A stretch of 64,000 bases of DNA from Roseateles noduli. GTDB taxonomy: Bacteria > Pseudomonadota > Gammaproteobacteria > Burkholderiales > Burkholderiaceae_C. The translations under genes and the position numbers were made by a program. The stretch lies in contig NIOE01000018.1 in assembly GCA_002205125.1 (NCBI GenBank), positions 83,576-147,575 on the forward strand, given 5' to 3'. Position 1 is the stretch's first letter. Each line of letters opens with the position of its first letter. The notes under the pieces are model-generated. The model had not been told where the DNA came from, did not search any database, and saw only the letters and a list, made by a program, of their open reading frames with translations. Shown in pieces: positions 52,231-61,589 of this stretch.

Positions 52231-53427
52231 TCAGGAAACGATCTTGCGGTCGCGGAGCGCCGCGATCTGCTCGTCGGTGAGCCCGATCTCGCGCAGCACC
52301 TCGTCGGTGTCGCCGCCCAGTCGCGGCGCGGCGCGGCGCACGGCGCCGGGGGTGCCCATCAGCTTGGGCACGATGCCCGGCACGTCGAGCTCATGACCGT
52401 CGCGCGTCTGCTGCTTGATGATCATGTCGCGGGCGCGGAAGTGCGGGTCCTCGACGATGTCCTTGGCGGTATAGACGCGGCCGGCGGGCACGCTGGCCTC
52501 GCCCAGCGGCGCGAGGACTTCGTCGACGGTGCGCGTCGCGGCCCAGGCGCCGATGGCAGCGTCGATCTCCTCGACGCGGGCGACGCGGCCGGCGTTGTTG
52601 GCGAGCGCCTCGTCGTTGGCGAGGTCCTCGCGGCCGATGACCTGCATCAGCCGCTTAAAGATCGAATCGCCGTTGCCCGCGATCAGCACCACGCCGTCCG
52701 CGCAGGGATAGGCGTTGGACGGCGCGATGCCGGGCAGCGCGGAGCCGGCCGGGCCGCGCACGGCGCCGAAGGCGCTGTACTCGGGGACCAGGCTCTCCAT
52801 GACGTTGAGCACGGCTTCGGTCAGCGCGACGTCGATGACCTGCCCGCGTCCGCCGTTGACCTTGCGGTGGTAGAGCGCGGTGAGCACGCCGATCGTGCCG
52901 TGCAGCGCGGCGAGCGTGTCGCCGATGGAGATGCCGCAGCGCACGGGCACGCGGCCGGGTTCGCCGGTCAGATGGCGCAGTCCGCCCATCGCTTCGCCGA
53001 TCACGCCGAAGCCGGGCAGGTCGCGGTAGGGTCCCGTCTGTCCGTAGCCGCTGATGCGCAGCATGATCAGGCCGGGATTGGTCTTGGCGAGTTCCTCGTA
53101 GGACATGCCCCAGCCTTCGAGGGTGCCAGGTCTGAAGTTCTCGATCAGGACGTCGGCTTCGGCGATCAACGCGCGGGCGATGTCCTGGCCGTCCTTCTGG
53201 CGGAGGTCGAGGGCGATGGAGCGTTTGTTGCGCGACTGGACCTGCCACCAGACGGAGGTGCCGTCCTGGATCATGCGCCAGTTGCGCAGCGGATCGCCGC
53301 TGCCGGGGGCTTCGATCTTCACGACGTCGGCGCCGAAGTCGCCGAGCGTCTTCCCGGCGAACGGACCGGCGATGAGTTGCCCCATCTCGACGATGCGCAA
53401 CCCGTGCAGCGCCTGCAGACCTTCCAT
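52231..53427 (-). CDS. CaiB/BaiF family CoA-transferase
   Basis: This 398-residue class III CoA-transferase has 'GLRIVEMGQLIAGPFAGKTLGDFGADV' (in part), the catalytic Asp region 'DVLIENFRPGTLEGWGM' and 'ISGYGQTGPYRDLPGFGVIGEAMGG'. It moves CoA between a donor such as succinyl-CoA and a carboxylate. With the HMG-CoA lyase downstream it could activate and cleave a C5-C6 dicarboxylate such as itaconate, citramalate or methylglutarate. The Bug receptor downstream would import the acid. Confidence 0.9.
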   Translation of the reverse strand: MEGLQALHGLRIVEMGQLIAGPFAGKTLGDFGADVVKIEAPGSGDPLRNWRMIQDGTSVWWQVQSRNKRSIALDLRQKDGQDIARALIAEADVLIENFRPGTLEGWGMSYEELAKTNPGLIMLRISGYGQTGPYRDLPGFGVIGEAMGGLRHLTGEPGRVPVRCGISIGDTLAALHGTIGVLTALYHRKVNGGRGQVIDVALTEAVLNVMESLVPEYSAFGAVRGPAGSALPGIAPSNAYPCADGVVLIAGNGDSIFKRLMQVIGREDLANDEALANNAGRVARVEEIDAAIGAWAATRTVDEVLAPLGEASVPAGRVYTAKDIVEDPHFRARDMIIKQQTRDGHELDVPGIVPKLMGTPGAVRRAAPRLGGDTDEVLREIGLTDEQIAALRDRKIVS

Positions 53428-53541
53428 GGTTCGATGTCTCCTTGTAATGGAGACGGATTCTGGGAAGGACCGCCTCCGGTGGGAATGCCGGAGTGGCGGC
53501 GCCAGCTTTCACGGATCGCGAAAGCAGGGTGGGGTTGCCAC

Positions 53542-54834
53542 CTAGGTCAGGGTGACCAACTGCTTGTCGATGAAGTCGATCTCCGGTTCCGGGACGCCTG
53601 CGGCATCGGCATAAACGGACCAGAGTTGGAAAACTTCCTGGACTTCGTCGATGACACGATTGGCCTGTCGAATCCCGAAGCGATCCGCGACGAGCAGCAG
53701 ATCGGGACGCTCGATGTTCTTGAACTTCTCGTTGACCGACATGAGATGCTGATGCGTCCACTCCCCTTGCGGGTTGTGGGCGAACGTGAGGTCGTAGGCG
53801 GGCGCCAGGCGCCACGTCAGATCGTCCTCTGGAAGGAGGAAGCTCAGGTTCTTCACATGGTCGTCGCAGTTCATGCCGACGACGTTGAAGACCATCCGCC
53901 GGAAGCCTTCGACACGGTCTTCGTAGGGAACATCCAGTTGATCCAGGGTGAGGAAGAACTGCTCGTACGAGTGGACGCCCTTGAGCTTGTAGTCCAGGTG
54001 CTGGATCGCGCAGAGCGTCTGGACGTGGTGTCGGCCCGAGCTCCCATGCCGATCGAAACGGCGCGTCATGAAGTGCGCGCGGCCGTTCTCCTCCAGCAGA
54101 TCGCAGTCACTCATCCGGATGCCCGCGGCGCGCGCCATCAGGTGATAGGCGAACTCGATGCGACCGTAGTTCTGGGATGCGCCCAGTTCCTTGTCGACGC
54201 CGACGCCGTCGAACTTCAGCAGCCAGTGCTCGAATCCGGGCGGCGCATCGACCTGCCCTGAGCGCAGCTCCTTTGTTGCGGGGTCGATGGCCACCACCGC
54301 CTTGGCACGAGCACCGCCGGCCGACGTGCCGACATCGATGATCGAGCGCAGCGCGGCGCTGGTGTGCTCGTCGTCGTCGATGACGCCATGAACCGCTTCC
54401 CTGGCGGCCACCACCAGCTTTCGCATGTCGATGGCACTGGCCTGCTGGGTTCGGGGGCCGCGGACCGGCTTGAACGTCATCGCGCCCATGGCCCGGGCGC
54501 CCATGTAGGCGAGCCGATCCAGCGCCGTGACCTGCGAGGCAGACACGCCCTGCCGGGCCATGTAGCTGTTGATCAACGCATTGCCGAAGTCGTCGGGCAG
54601 CGCATCGGCCAGCAGCGCGGGCAGTCGCTTGTACGTGTTGACCGGGAGATCCGGAAAGAGATAGACGTCTTGCGCGTTGAGCGGCATGTGCAGCGGCGCC
54701 AACTCGATGCCCGTCGCCCGGAACGCCGGGTCATACGCGAACGCGTAGTACCCATAGGTCGGGTCCAGCGCCGCCACGCCGACAAGCATGTCCCACAAGT
54801 GGACTTCAACGCGTTCGACTGGGCTGTACGGCAT
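53542..54834 (-). CDS. hipA: HipA family kinase toxin
   Basis: The 430-residue kinase has the HipA N-terminal domain and a kinase core with P-loop 'GTSAGGARAKAV' (residues 169-180; the loop Ser is the autophosphorylation site in E. coli HipA), Lys207 in 'LLKFDG', the catalytic 'DDHVKN' (Asp325-His-Val-Lys328-Asn329) and the metal-binding 'YDLT' (347-350). HipA phosphorylates glutamyl-tRNA synthetase in E. coli. It lies 13 bp downstream of the hipB-type gene and is translated from the same operon. The region is less GC-rich than its neighbours, suggesting acquisition. Confidence 0.88.
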   Translation of the reverse strand: MPYSPVERVEVHLWDMLVGVAALDPTYGYYAFAYDPAFRATGIELAPLHMPLNAQDVYLFPDLPVNTYKRLPALLADALPDDFGNALINSYMARQGVSASQVTALDRLAYMGARAMGAMTFKPVRGPRTQQASAIDMRKLVVAAREAVHGVIDDDEHTSAALRSIIDVGTSAGGARAKAVVAIDPATKELRSGQVDAPPGFEHWLLKFDGVGVDKELGASQNYGRIEFAYHLMARAAGIRMSDCDLLEENGRAHFMTRRFDRHGSSGRHHVQTLCAIQHLDYKLKGVHSYEQFFLTLDQLDVPYEDRVEGFRRMVFNVVGMNCDDHVKNLSFLLPEDDLTWRLAPAYDLTFAHNPQGEWTHQHLMSVNEKFKNIERPDLLLVADRFGIRQANRVIDEVQEVFQLWSVYADAAGVPEPEIDFIDKQLVTLT

Positions 54835-54847
54835 AGGGGGAAGGAGG

Positions 54848-55210
54848 CTACTTGATCCCCGCGCGACGATTGGCGACGAATGTCAATTTCCGGGCCTTCT
54901 CCTGTGCCTGTTTCACACTCGTCGCGGTCGCCCGCTGCCGCTGGTTGCTTCTGCGCGGCAAGGTCAGCGGATTGATCGTCGGCACGGGTGCCATGGCGTC
55001 AAACCACGATTCGCGTCCCAGGGCCCGCATCACCACCAGCAAGGTGCGCACGGTCGAACCGCCGCCCTTCTCAAGATTGCGCAAGGCCCGAACACTGATC
55101 CCGGAACGTTCCGCCACGGTGGCCTGGTCCAGATTGCGCTGGAGGCGAAGCGCTCGAACCTTCTCGCCAATGCCCTGCTCAATCTCCTCATCGGTGTGGA
55201 TCGTCGCCAT
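54848..55210 (-). CDS. hipB: HipB-like XRE family antitoxin
   Basis: The 120-residue protein has an XRE helix-turn-helix ('LRLQRNLDQATVAERSGISVRALRNLEKG', in part; residues about 20-50) and a basic tail. It is the antitoxin and autorepressor of the hipBA pair. Four operator-like repeats lie upstream (55227-55368). The tail is rich in Arg, Gln and Lys, and its shared end with HipA is a standard toxin-binding part. Confidence 0.85.
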   Translation of the reverse strand: MATIHTDEEIEQGIGEKVRALRLQRNLDQATVAERSGISVRALRNLEKGGGSTVRTLLVVMRALGRESWFDAMAPVPTINPLTLPRRSNQRQRATATSVKQAQEKARKLTFVANRRAGIK

Positions 55211-55226
55211 GAATCATGTCCTGAAT

Positions 55227-55368
55227 CGGCATTAATCTGCCGCTTAACGAGAAAACTGATCTTAATCGGTCGAAGTATGCCGATTACCAACCTTCAGCAC
55301 AAATTCAATAACCGGTAGCCTTCCACCGGTTGACGAGAATAAATCGATCTACCGGCACAGTTCTGCCG
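55227..55368 (-). promoter_or_regulatory. Four operator-like 16-bp inverted repeats upstream of hipB
   Basis: The 16-bp sites are CGGCATTAATCTGCCG (55227-55242), CGGTCGAAGTATGCCG (55267-55282), CGGTAGCCTTCCACCG (55313-55328) and CGGCACAGTTCTGCCG (55353-55368). Starts are spaced 40, 46 and 40 bp, close to whole numbers of helical turns. A shared form is CGGYA-N6-TGCCG. The second and third sites extend symmetrically (AATCGG/CCGATT and AACCGGT/ACCGGTT). Confidence 0.75.
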
Positions 55369-55418
55369 ATAGAAAGCGCTGTATCTCATTTCGAAGGCCC
55401 GACACGGCACAGCCGCAG

Positions 55419-56309
55419 TCAGAGGCACAGGTGATCAATGAACACCCGTACATGCCGCGGGAGCGCGTCGAGATCGCGCACCCCGATCAGCAGCGTCCGA
55501 TCGGACCAGGTCTCGTCGAGTCCGATCCGTCGCAGGTTCAGCGGCTTGAGCAGCGGTTCGACCGCCACGTCCGGCAACACGGCGATACCCATCCCCGCGG
55601 CCACCATGCGGCACATCGCGTCGAAGCTGCGCACCTGGATGCGGTTCTTCAGGCGCCGGCCGAGCTTCTCGGTCTCCATCTCCAGGCGCTTCTGCAGCGA
55701 GGTCGCCTTCGCCAGCGTCACGAAGTCGTGTTCGACGGCCTGCTCCCAGCGCACCGTCCTGCGTTTCGTCAGCGGATGCCCGACCGGCGCCACCAGCACC
55801 AGCCGGTCGTGCCGGTAGTTCAGGACGTGCAGGCCCAGCGCCGGCGTGCGGTCCGCGAAGATGCCCAGGTCCGCGCGGCCATCCAGCACCGCCACGACGA
55901 TCTCGTGGCTGTCCGCCTCTTCGAGCTCGATCCGGATGCGCGGGTTGTCGCGCACGAAGGCCGATACCTGCTCCGGCAGGAACTGCGTCACCGCCGAGGT
56001 ATTCGCCCACAGCCGCACGACGCCGGTCAGGCCGGACGCGTAGTCGGACAGGTCGGCCGTCATCTGGTCCACGTCGCTCAGGATGCGCTGCGCGTGCTGC
56101 TGCAGCGCCAGACCCGCCGCCGTCAGCGTGACGCCGCGCGAATGGCGCTCCAGCAGCGTGGTGCCCAGCGAATGCTCCAGGTCGCTCAGGCGCTTGCTCG
56201 CCGCGCCCACCGCCAGCGCGGCCAGCTCCGCCCCCTTGCTGATGCTGCCCGTGCGGGCCACCAGGCTGAAGAGCGACAGCGAGACGAGATCGACACGATG
56301 CAGATTCAT
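55419..56309 (-). CDS. LysR family transcriptional regulator
   Basis: The 296-residue protein has an N-terminal winged helix-turn-helix ('SISKGAELAALAVGAASKRLSDLE' in part, about 22-45) and an effector-binding domain with 'FLPEQVSAFVRDNPRIRIELEE'. It is divergent from the QseE-like kinase gene across 57 bp; the two may share control, but LysR genes in this layout often regulate genes elsewhere. No substrate can be named. Confidence 0.85.
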   Translation of the reverse strand: MNLHRVDLVSLSLFSLVARTGSISKGAELAALAVGAASKRLSDLEHSLGTTLLERHSRGVTLTAAGLALQQHAQRILSDVDQMTADLSDYASGLTGVVRLWANTSAVTQFLPEQVSAFVRDNPRIRIELEEADSHEIVVAVLDGRADLGIFADRTPALGLHVLNYRHDRLVLVAPVGHPLTKRRTVRWEQAVEHDFVTLAKATSLQKRLEMETEKLGRRLKNRIQVRSFDAMCRMVAAGMGIAVLPDVAVEPLLKPLNLRRIGLDETWSDRTLLIGVRDLDALPRHVRVFIDHLCL

Positions 56310-56366
56310 GGCCGGCGAAGTATCCGTCCGGCGGGCGTGCCGGGGCGACCGCTAACATGCCGCCCG

Positions 56367-57815
56367 ATGCTGAACCGCATTTCCTTCCGCCAGATGCTGC
56401 TGATCGGCTTCCTGTCGATCGCCGGCCTGCTCGCCGCCGCGTCGCTGGGCGGCCTGCTGACGCTCGAACGCCTGACCGTGCAGAGCCGCGAGGCCGTCGT
56501 GCGCGCCGCGCGCATGAGCGCCGAGGTCCAGCAGCTCGGCGACCGCGGCGTCAGCATGGAACGCGCCGCCCGGCAGTACGCCGTCCTGGAGGACCACGTG
56601 CTGCGCCAGCGCTTTGCGGAGGACGCCGACGACGCCGAACGCCTGCTCGGCCTGCTGCGCACGCAAGGCCTGGCCCCCGCGCCGCTGGACGCGTGGAAAA
56701 CCAAGCTCGACGAGATCCGCGCGCTGATGGACACGCCCCGCGGCGCCAACCCGCGCAAGCGCGAGACCGACCTGATGACGCGCTTCCGCGAGCTCGGCGG
56801 CCTGACCGGCGGCCTCGCCGACGACGTGCGCAAGCACGCCGAGACCAGCAACCGCGTGCTACAGGACAAGCTGGAGAACGGCCGCGTGCTGCTCGGCCAG
56901 CAGGTGCTGGGCGCCATCGGCATCGCCGCGCTGCTGTCGCTGGTGTTCGGCATCTTCCTGACCCGTCCGCTGCGCCACCTCGCCCGCGCCATCAAGGGTC
57001 TGGGCGAGAACCGCCTGGACGACCGGATCGAAATCCGCGGCCCCGCCGACCTGCGCGTCATCGGCCAGCGCCTGGACTGGCTGCGGCTGCGGCTGGCCGA
57101 GCTCGATGCCGACAAGGCGCGTTTCCTGCGGCACGTCTCGCACGAGCTCAAGACCCCGCTGGCCGCCCTGCGCGAGGGCACCGCGCTGCTGGAGGACGAG
57201 GTCGCCGGCCCGCTCAACGAGAAGCAGAAGGAAGTGACCCGCATCCTGCGCGACAACACTGCGGTGCTGCAGCGCCAGATCGAGGATCTGTTGCGCTTCA
57301 ACGCCGCCGCCTTCGAGGCGCGCGACCTCAAGCCGCAGCGCACCGAGCTCATGTCCCTGATCCAGGGCACGATCGACCACCAGCGGCTGCAATGGCAGGC
57401 ACGCGGATTGCAAGTGATCCTGTCCGGCGGACCGCTAGAGGCGGAGGTCGACCCGGCCAAGATCGCGGCCGCCGTCGGCAACCTCCTCTCCAATGCGATA
57501 CGCTTCGCCCCGCCCGGGGGGCGCGTGGACATCGCCCTCGCGCGCCAGGGCGGCCAGCTCACCATCGACCTGCGCGACAACGGCCCCGGCGTCGCGCCGG
57601 CGGACCAGGCCCGCATCTTCGAACCCTTCTACCGCGGCGAACGCCAACCCGACGACGCGCTCAAGGGCACCGGCATCGGCCTGTCCATCGTCACCGAATA
57701 CATCGCCGCCCACGGCGGTCACATCGACCTGCTGCCCGCCGACCAAGGCGCCCATTTCAGAATCACGCTGCCATGCGCCCACACGCCCCGGTTCCTGAAG
57801 TCCTCGAACGCATGA
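56367..57815 (+). CDS. Sensor histidine kinase, QseE/GlrK-like
   Basis: The 482-residue kinase has two membrane helices (about residues 10-32 and 175-200) flanking a 140-residue periplasmic domain, a HAMP linker, HisKA with phosphosite His259 ('FLRHVSHELKTPL') and an ATPase domain with 'NLLSNAIRFAPPGG' and 'GTGIGLSIV'. In enterobacteria QseE/GlrK works with lipoprotein QseG and the sigma-54 activator GlrR; both counterparts follow here in the same order. The ATG at 56367 starts just before the first helix; the longer frame upstream is the LysR shadow. Confidence 0.88.
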   Translation: MLNRISFRQMLLIGFLSIAGLLAAASLGGLLTLERLTVQSREAVVRAARMSAEVQQLGDRGVSMERAARQYAVLEDHVLRQRFAEDADDAERLLGLLRTQGLAPAPLDAWKTKLDEIRALMDTPRGANPRKRETDLMTRFRELGGLTGGLADDVRKHAETSNRVLQDKLENGRVLLGQQVLGAIGIAALLSLVFGIFLTRPLRHLARAIKGLGENRLDDRIEIRGPADLRVIGQRLDWLRLRLAELDADKARFLRHVSHELKTPLAALREGTALLEDEVAGPLNEKQKEVTRILRDNTAVLQRQIEDLLRFNAAAFEARDLKPQRTELMSLIQGTIDHQRLQWQARGLQVILSGGPLEAEVDPAKIAAAVGNLLSNAIRFAPPGGRVDIALARQGGQLTIDLRDNGPGVAPADQARIFEPFYRGERQPDDALKGTGIGLSIVTEYIAAHGGHIDLLPADQGAHFRITLPCAHTPRFLKSSNA

Positions 57816-58384
57816 CGTCCGCCGCCCGCGCCATCCCGTTCGCCGCCGTCGCCGCTCCCGTCATCGCCGCGCTGCTGGCCGCCGGCTGCGCCCAGCAGCC
57901 GCCCAAGACCATCATCAAGGAAGTGCGGGTGCAGGTGCCGGTGCAGGTGCCCGTCGTCGCGCCGACCGACAACGTCGCGCGCATCGTGCTCAACCTCAAC
58001 GACCGGCTGCGCCAGATGAGCCCGCTGGAACTCGCGCAGGAAGTCGCCCCGCGCGACGACGCCGCGCTGCCACCCGGCAATGCCGTGCAGCTCGCGCTCG
58101 CGCTGATGTTCAGCCACGCCAACGGCGAGACCTTCCGCGCCCAGACGCTGCTCGACCAGGTCCTGCGCGACGCCCGCCCCGAGGCCGACGAATGGCGCCC
58201 GATGGCGCAGTTCCTCGTCGACCGCGTCGCCGAGCAGCGCCGCATGGAAGGCGAGCTCGACAAGACCCGCCTGGCCCGCGACGACCTGCAGCGCCGCCTG
58301 GACGACGCGAACCGCAAGCTCGAAGCGCTGAAGGCGATCGAACGCAGCCTGGGCGGTCCGCGTTCGGCGTTGGATAAGCCATGA
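57812..58384 (+). CDS. qseG: QseG-like lipoprotein
   Basis: The 190-residue protein has a lipoprotein signal ending 'IAALLAAGC' (Cys at about 28), then a Val/Pro-rich stretch and a helical domain with heptads ('RRMEGELDKTRLARDDLQRRLDDANRKLEALK', in part) ending in a predicted coiled coil. The position between QseE-like and GlrR-like genes and the coiled coil support QseG, the outer-membrane partner of QseE. ATG overlaps the kinase stop (ATGA). Confidence 0.78.
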   Translation: MTSAARAIPFAAVAAPVIAALLAAGCAQQPPKTIIKEVRVQVPVQVPVVAPTDNVARIVLNLNDRLRQMSPLELAQEVAPRDDAALPPGNAVQLALALMFSHANGETFRAQTLLDQVLRDARPEADEWRPMAQFLVDRVAEQRRMEGELDKTRLARDDLQRRLDDANRKLEALKAIERSLGGPRSALDKP

Positions 58385-58416
58385 GCGCAGCGCAGGGCCG
58401 CCCCAAGCCAACGAAC

Positions 58417-58450
58417 GTCCCCTCGGGGGACCGGCCGCGGCATGCCGCGG
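58417..58450. repeat. Two adjacent hairpins, REP-like element
   Basis: GTCCCC-TCG-GGGGAC (58417-58431) and the perfect palindrome CCGCGGCA/TGCCGCGG (58435-58450) sit side by side in the 79-bp gap between the qseG-like gene and glrR. The flanking CCCCTCG and CGAGGGG can also pair with each other across the pair. The pattern resembles dispersed repeats found in gene gaps of Burkholderiales. Confidence 0.55.
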
Positions 58451-58463
58451 ACGAGGGGCTCAC

Positions 58464-59825
<1,362 letters not shown>

Positions 59826-59906
59826 CGACAAGAAAATCCCTTTCAAATCAATCACTTGGAAGAAGCGGCGGCAATCCCGTCGCCCCCCGGCGACAGAAAT
59901 TCCCGT

Positions 59907-59920
59907 GTGCGGCACCGCAC
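59907..59920. promoter_or_regulatory. Palindrome upstream of the opgG promoter, candidate activator site
   Basis: GTGCGG-CA-CCGCAC is a perfect 6-2-6 inverted repeat whose centre lies about 72 bp upstream of the predicted transcription start. This is within range for an enhancer-type activator site. Binding by the GlrR-like protein is not shown by the sequence. Confidence 0.4.
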
Positions 59921-59959
59921 CAACGGCGTAAGTTGTTGATTTAAAACAGATTTCCCATG

Positions 59960-59975
59960 TGGCACAGGCCTTGCA
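59960..59975 (+). promoter_or_regulatory. Sigma-54 promoter (-24/-12) of opgGH
   Basis: TGGCAC-AGGCC-TTGCA matches the sigma-54 consensus at every fixed position (GG at -24, GC at -12 with correct spacing). The predicted start is near 59986, three bases before the opgG ATG at 59989. No sigma-70 pair is evident nearby. Confidence 0.75.
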
Positions 59976-59988
59976 GTAGGTGTGTCAC

Positions 59989-61578
59989 ATGAGAAATATT
60001 CACACCCCCTCCTCTCGGGTCCTCATCCAGGCGGCCAGTGCCCGCCTCCAGGCCGGCCAGCGTCGGTGGATGGGGTCGTTCTTCGGGCTCGCGGTCGGCG
60101 CCGCGCTGCTGGCGGCCACCGCCGCGGCGCACGCCTTCGGCTTCGACGAGGTGGCCGAGCGCGCCAAGGCGCTCGCGGCCAAGCCCTACGTCGCGCCGCC
60201 GGACACGCTGCCGGCCGAGCTCAAGAACCTCAACTACGACCAGATGCGCGACATCCGGTTCAAGCCGGCGCGCGCGCTGTGGCGCGAGGAGAAGCTGCCC
60301 TTCGAGCTGATGTTCTTCCATCTGGGCCACTACCAGACCCAGGCCGTGCGCATCAACGAGATCGTCGGCGGCCAGGCAAGACCTGTCCCCTTCAAGCGCG
60401 AGGACTTCGACTACGGCAAGAACAGCCAGCTGTCGCCGCAGAAGTGGGGCGACGTCGGCTACGCCGGCTTCCGCGCGCACTACGCGCTCAACAACGACAA
60501 GTACAAGGACGAGCTGGCCGTCTTCCTGGGCGCGAGCTACTTCCGCGTCCTGGGCGCCAACCAGCATTACGGCCTGTCGGCGCGCGGCCTGGCCATCGAC
60601 ACCGTCGGCGGCAAGGGCGAGGAATTCCCGCGCTTCACCGAGTTCTGGATCGAGCGCCCCACGGCCGACGCCAAGTCGCTGACCGTGCATGCGCTGCTGG
60701 ACTCGCAACGCGCCAGCGGCGTCTACACCTTCGTGATCAAGCCCGGCGCCGAGACCGTGGTCGAGACCCGCGTGCGCCTGTTCATGCGCTCGCCGGTCGC
60801 CACGCTGGCGATGGCCCCGCTGACCAGCATGTACCTCTTCGGCGAGAACCAGCCTCAGAAGGGCGACTTCCGGCCCGAAGTCCACGACAGCGACGGCCTG
60901 ATGGTCGCCAGCTCGACGGGCGAATGGATCTGGCGTCCGCTGATCAATCCGAACGGCACGCTGACCACCTCGTTCACCCTGCCCGGCGTGAAGGGCTTCG
61001 GCCTGATGCAGCGCGACCGCAAGTTCGCCAACTACGAGGACACCGAGGCGCGCTACGAGATGCGTCCCTCCGCCTGGGTCGAGCCGACCAGCGACTGGGG
61101 CCCGGGCCGCGTGGAACTGATGTCGCTGCACACGCCCGACGAGACCCACGACAACATCGTCGCCTACTGGGTGCCTGCCAAGCAGCCGGCCCCGGGCCAG
61201 CCGCTGGACTACTCGTACCGCCTGCACCTGCAGGGCGAGCAGCAGCAGCGCCCGCCGGGCGCCTGGGCCGTGCAGTCCCGCACCGGCTACAGCTACGCCA
61301 AGCTCGACAAGAACGAGCAGCAGTTCATCGTCGACTTCGAAGGCCCGTCGCTGGCCGCGCTGCCGGCCGGCGCCGAGGTCAAGGCCGTCGCCAGCACCAA
61401 CGGCAACGGCGAGGTCACCGAGGTCAACGCCTACCCGAACCCGGTCACCGGCGGCTGGCGCATGGCCGTCCGCATCAAGCAGCTCCGCCCCGGTCAGTCG
61501 ACCGAGCTGCGCGGCTTCCTCCAGACGAAGCAACAGGTCCTCACCGAGACCTGGAGCCTGATTCTTCCTCCCCAGTGA
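59989..61578 (+). CDS. opgG: Glucan biosynthesis protein OpgG/OpgD family
   Basis: The 529-residue periplasmic protein has the OpgG fold: 'FDEVAERAKALAAKPY', 'YDQMRDIRFKP', 'FFHLGHYQTQAVRINEIV', 'GASYFRVLGANQHYGLSARGLAIDT' (in part) and the C-terminal immunoglobulin-like domain. It shapes osmoregulated periplasmic glucans made by OpgH. The N-terminus has a twin-Arg 'GQRRWMGSFFGLAVGAALL' before the cleavage site 'AHAFG', which favours the start at 59989 if export is Tat-type (as in OpgD). A second ATG at 60070 would leave a plain Sec signal. It is 11 bp upstream of opgH. Confidence 0.92.
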   Translation: MRNIHTPSSRVLIQAASARLQAGQRRWMGSFFGLAVGAALLAATAAAHAFGFDEVAERAKALAAKPYVAPPDTLPAELKNLNYDQMRDIRFKPARALWREEKLPFELMFFHLGHYQTQAVRINEIVGGQARPVPFKREDFDYGKNSQLSPQKWGDVGYAGFRAHYALNNDKYKDELAVFLGASYFRVLGANQHYGLSARGLAIDTVGGKGEEFPRFTEFWIERPTADAKSLTVHALLDSQRASGVYTFVIKPGAETVVETRVRLFMRSPVATLAMAPLTSMYLFGENQPQKGDFRPEVHDSDGLMVASSTGEWIWRPLINPNGTLTTSFTLPGVKGFGLMQRDRKFANYEDTEARYEMRPSAWVEPTSDWGPGRVELMSLHTPDETHDNIVAYWVPAKQPAPGQPLDYSYRLHLQGEQQQRPPGAWAVQSRTGYSYAKLDKNEQQFIVDFEGPSLAALPAGAEVKAVASTNGNGEVTEVNAYPNPVTGGWRMAVRIKQLRPGQSTELRGFLQTKQQVLTETWSLILPPQ

Positions 61579-61589
61579 AGGAGCACGAC

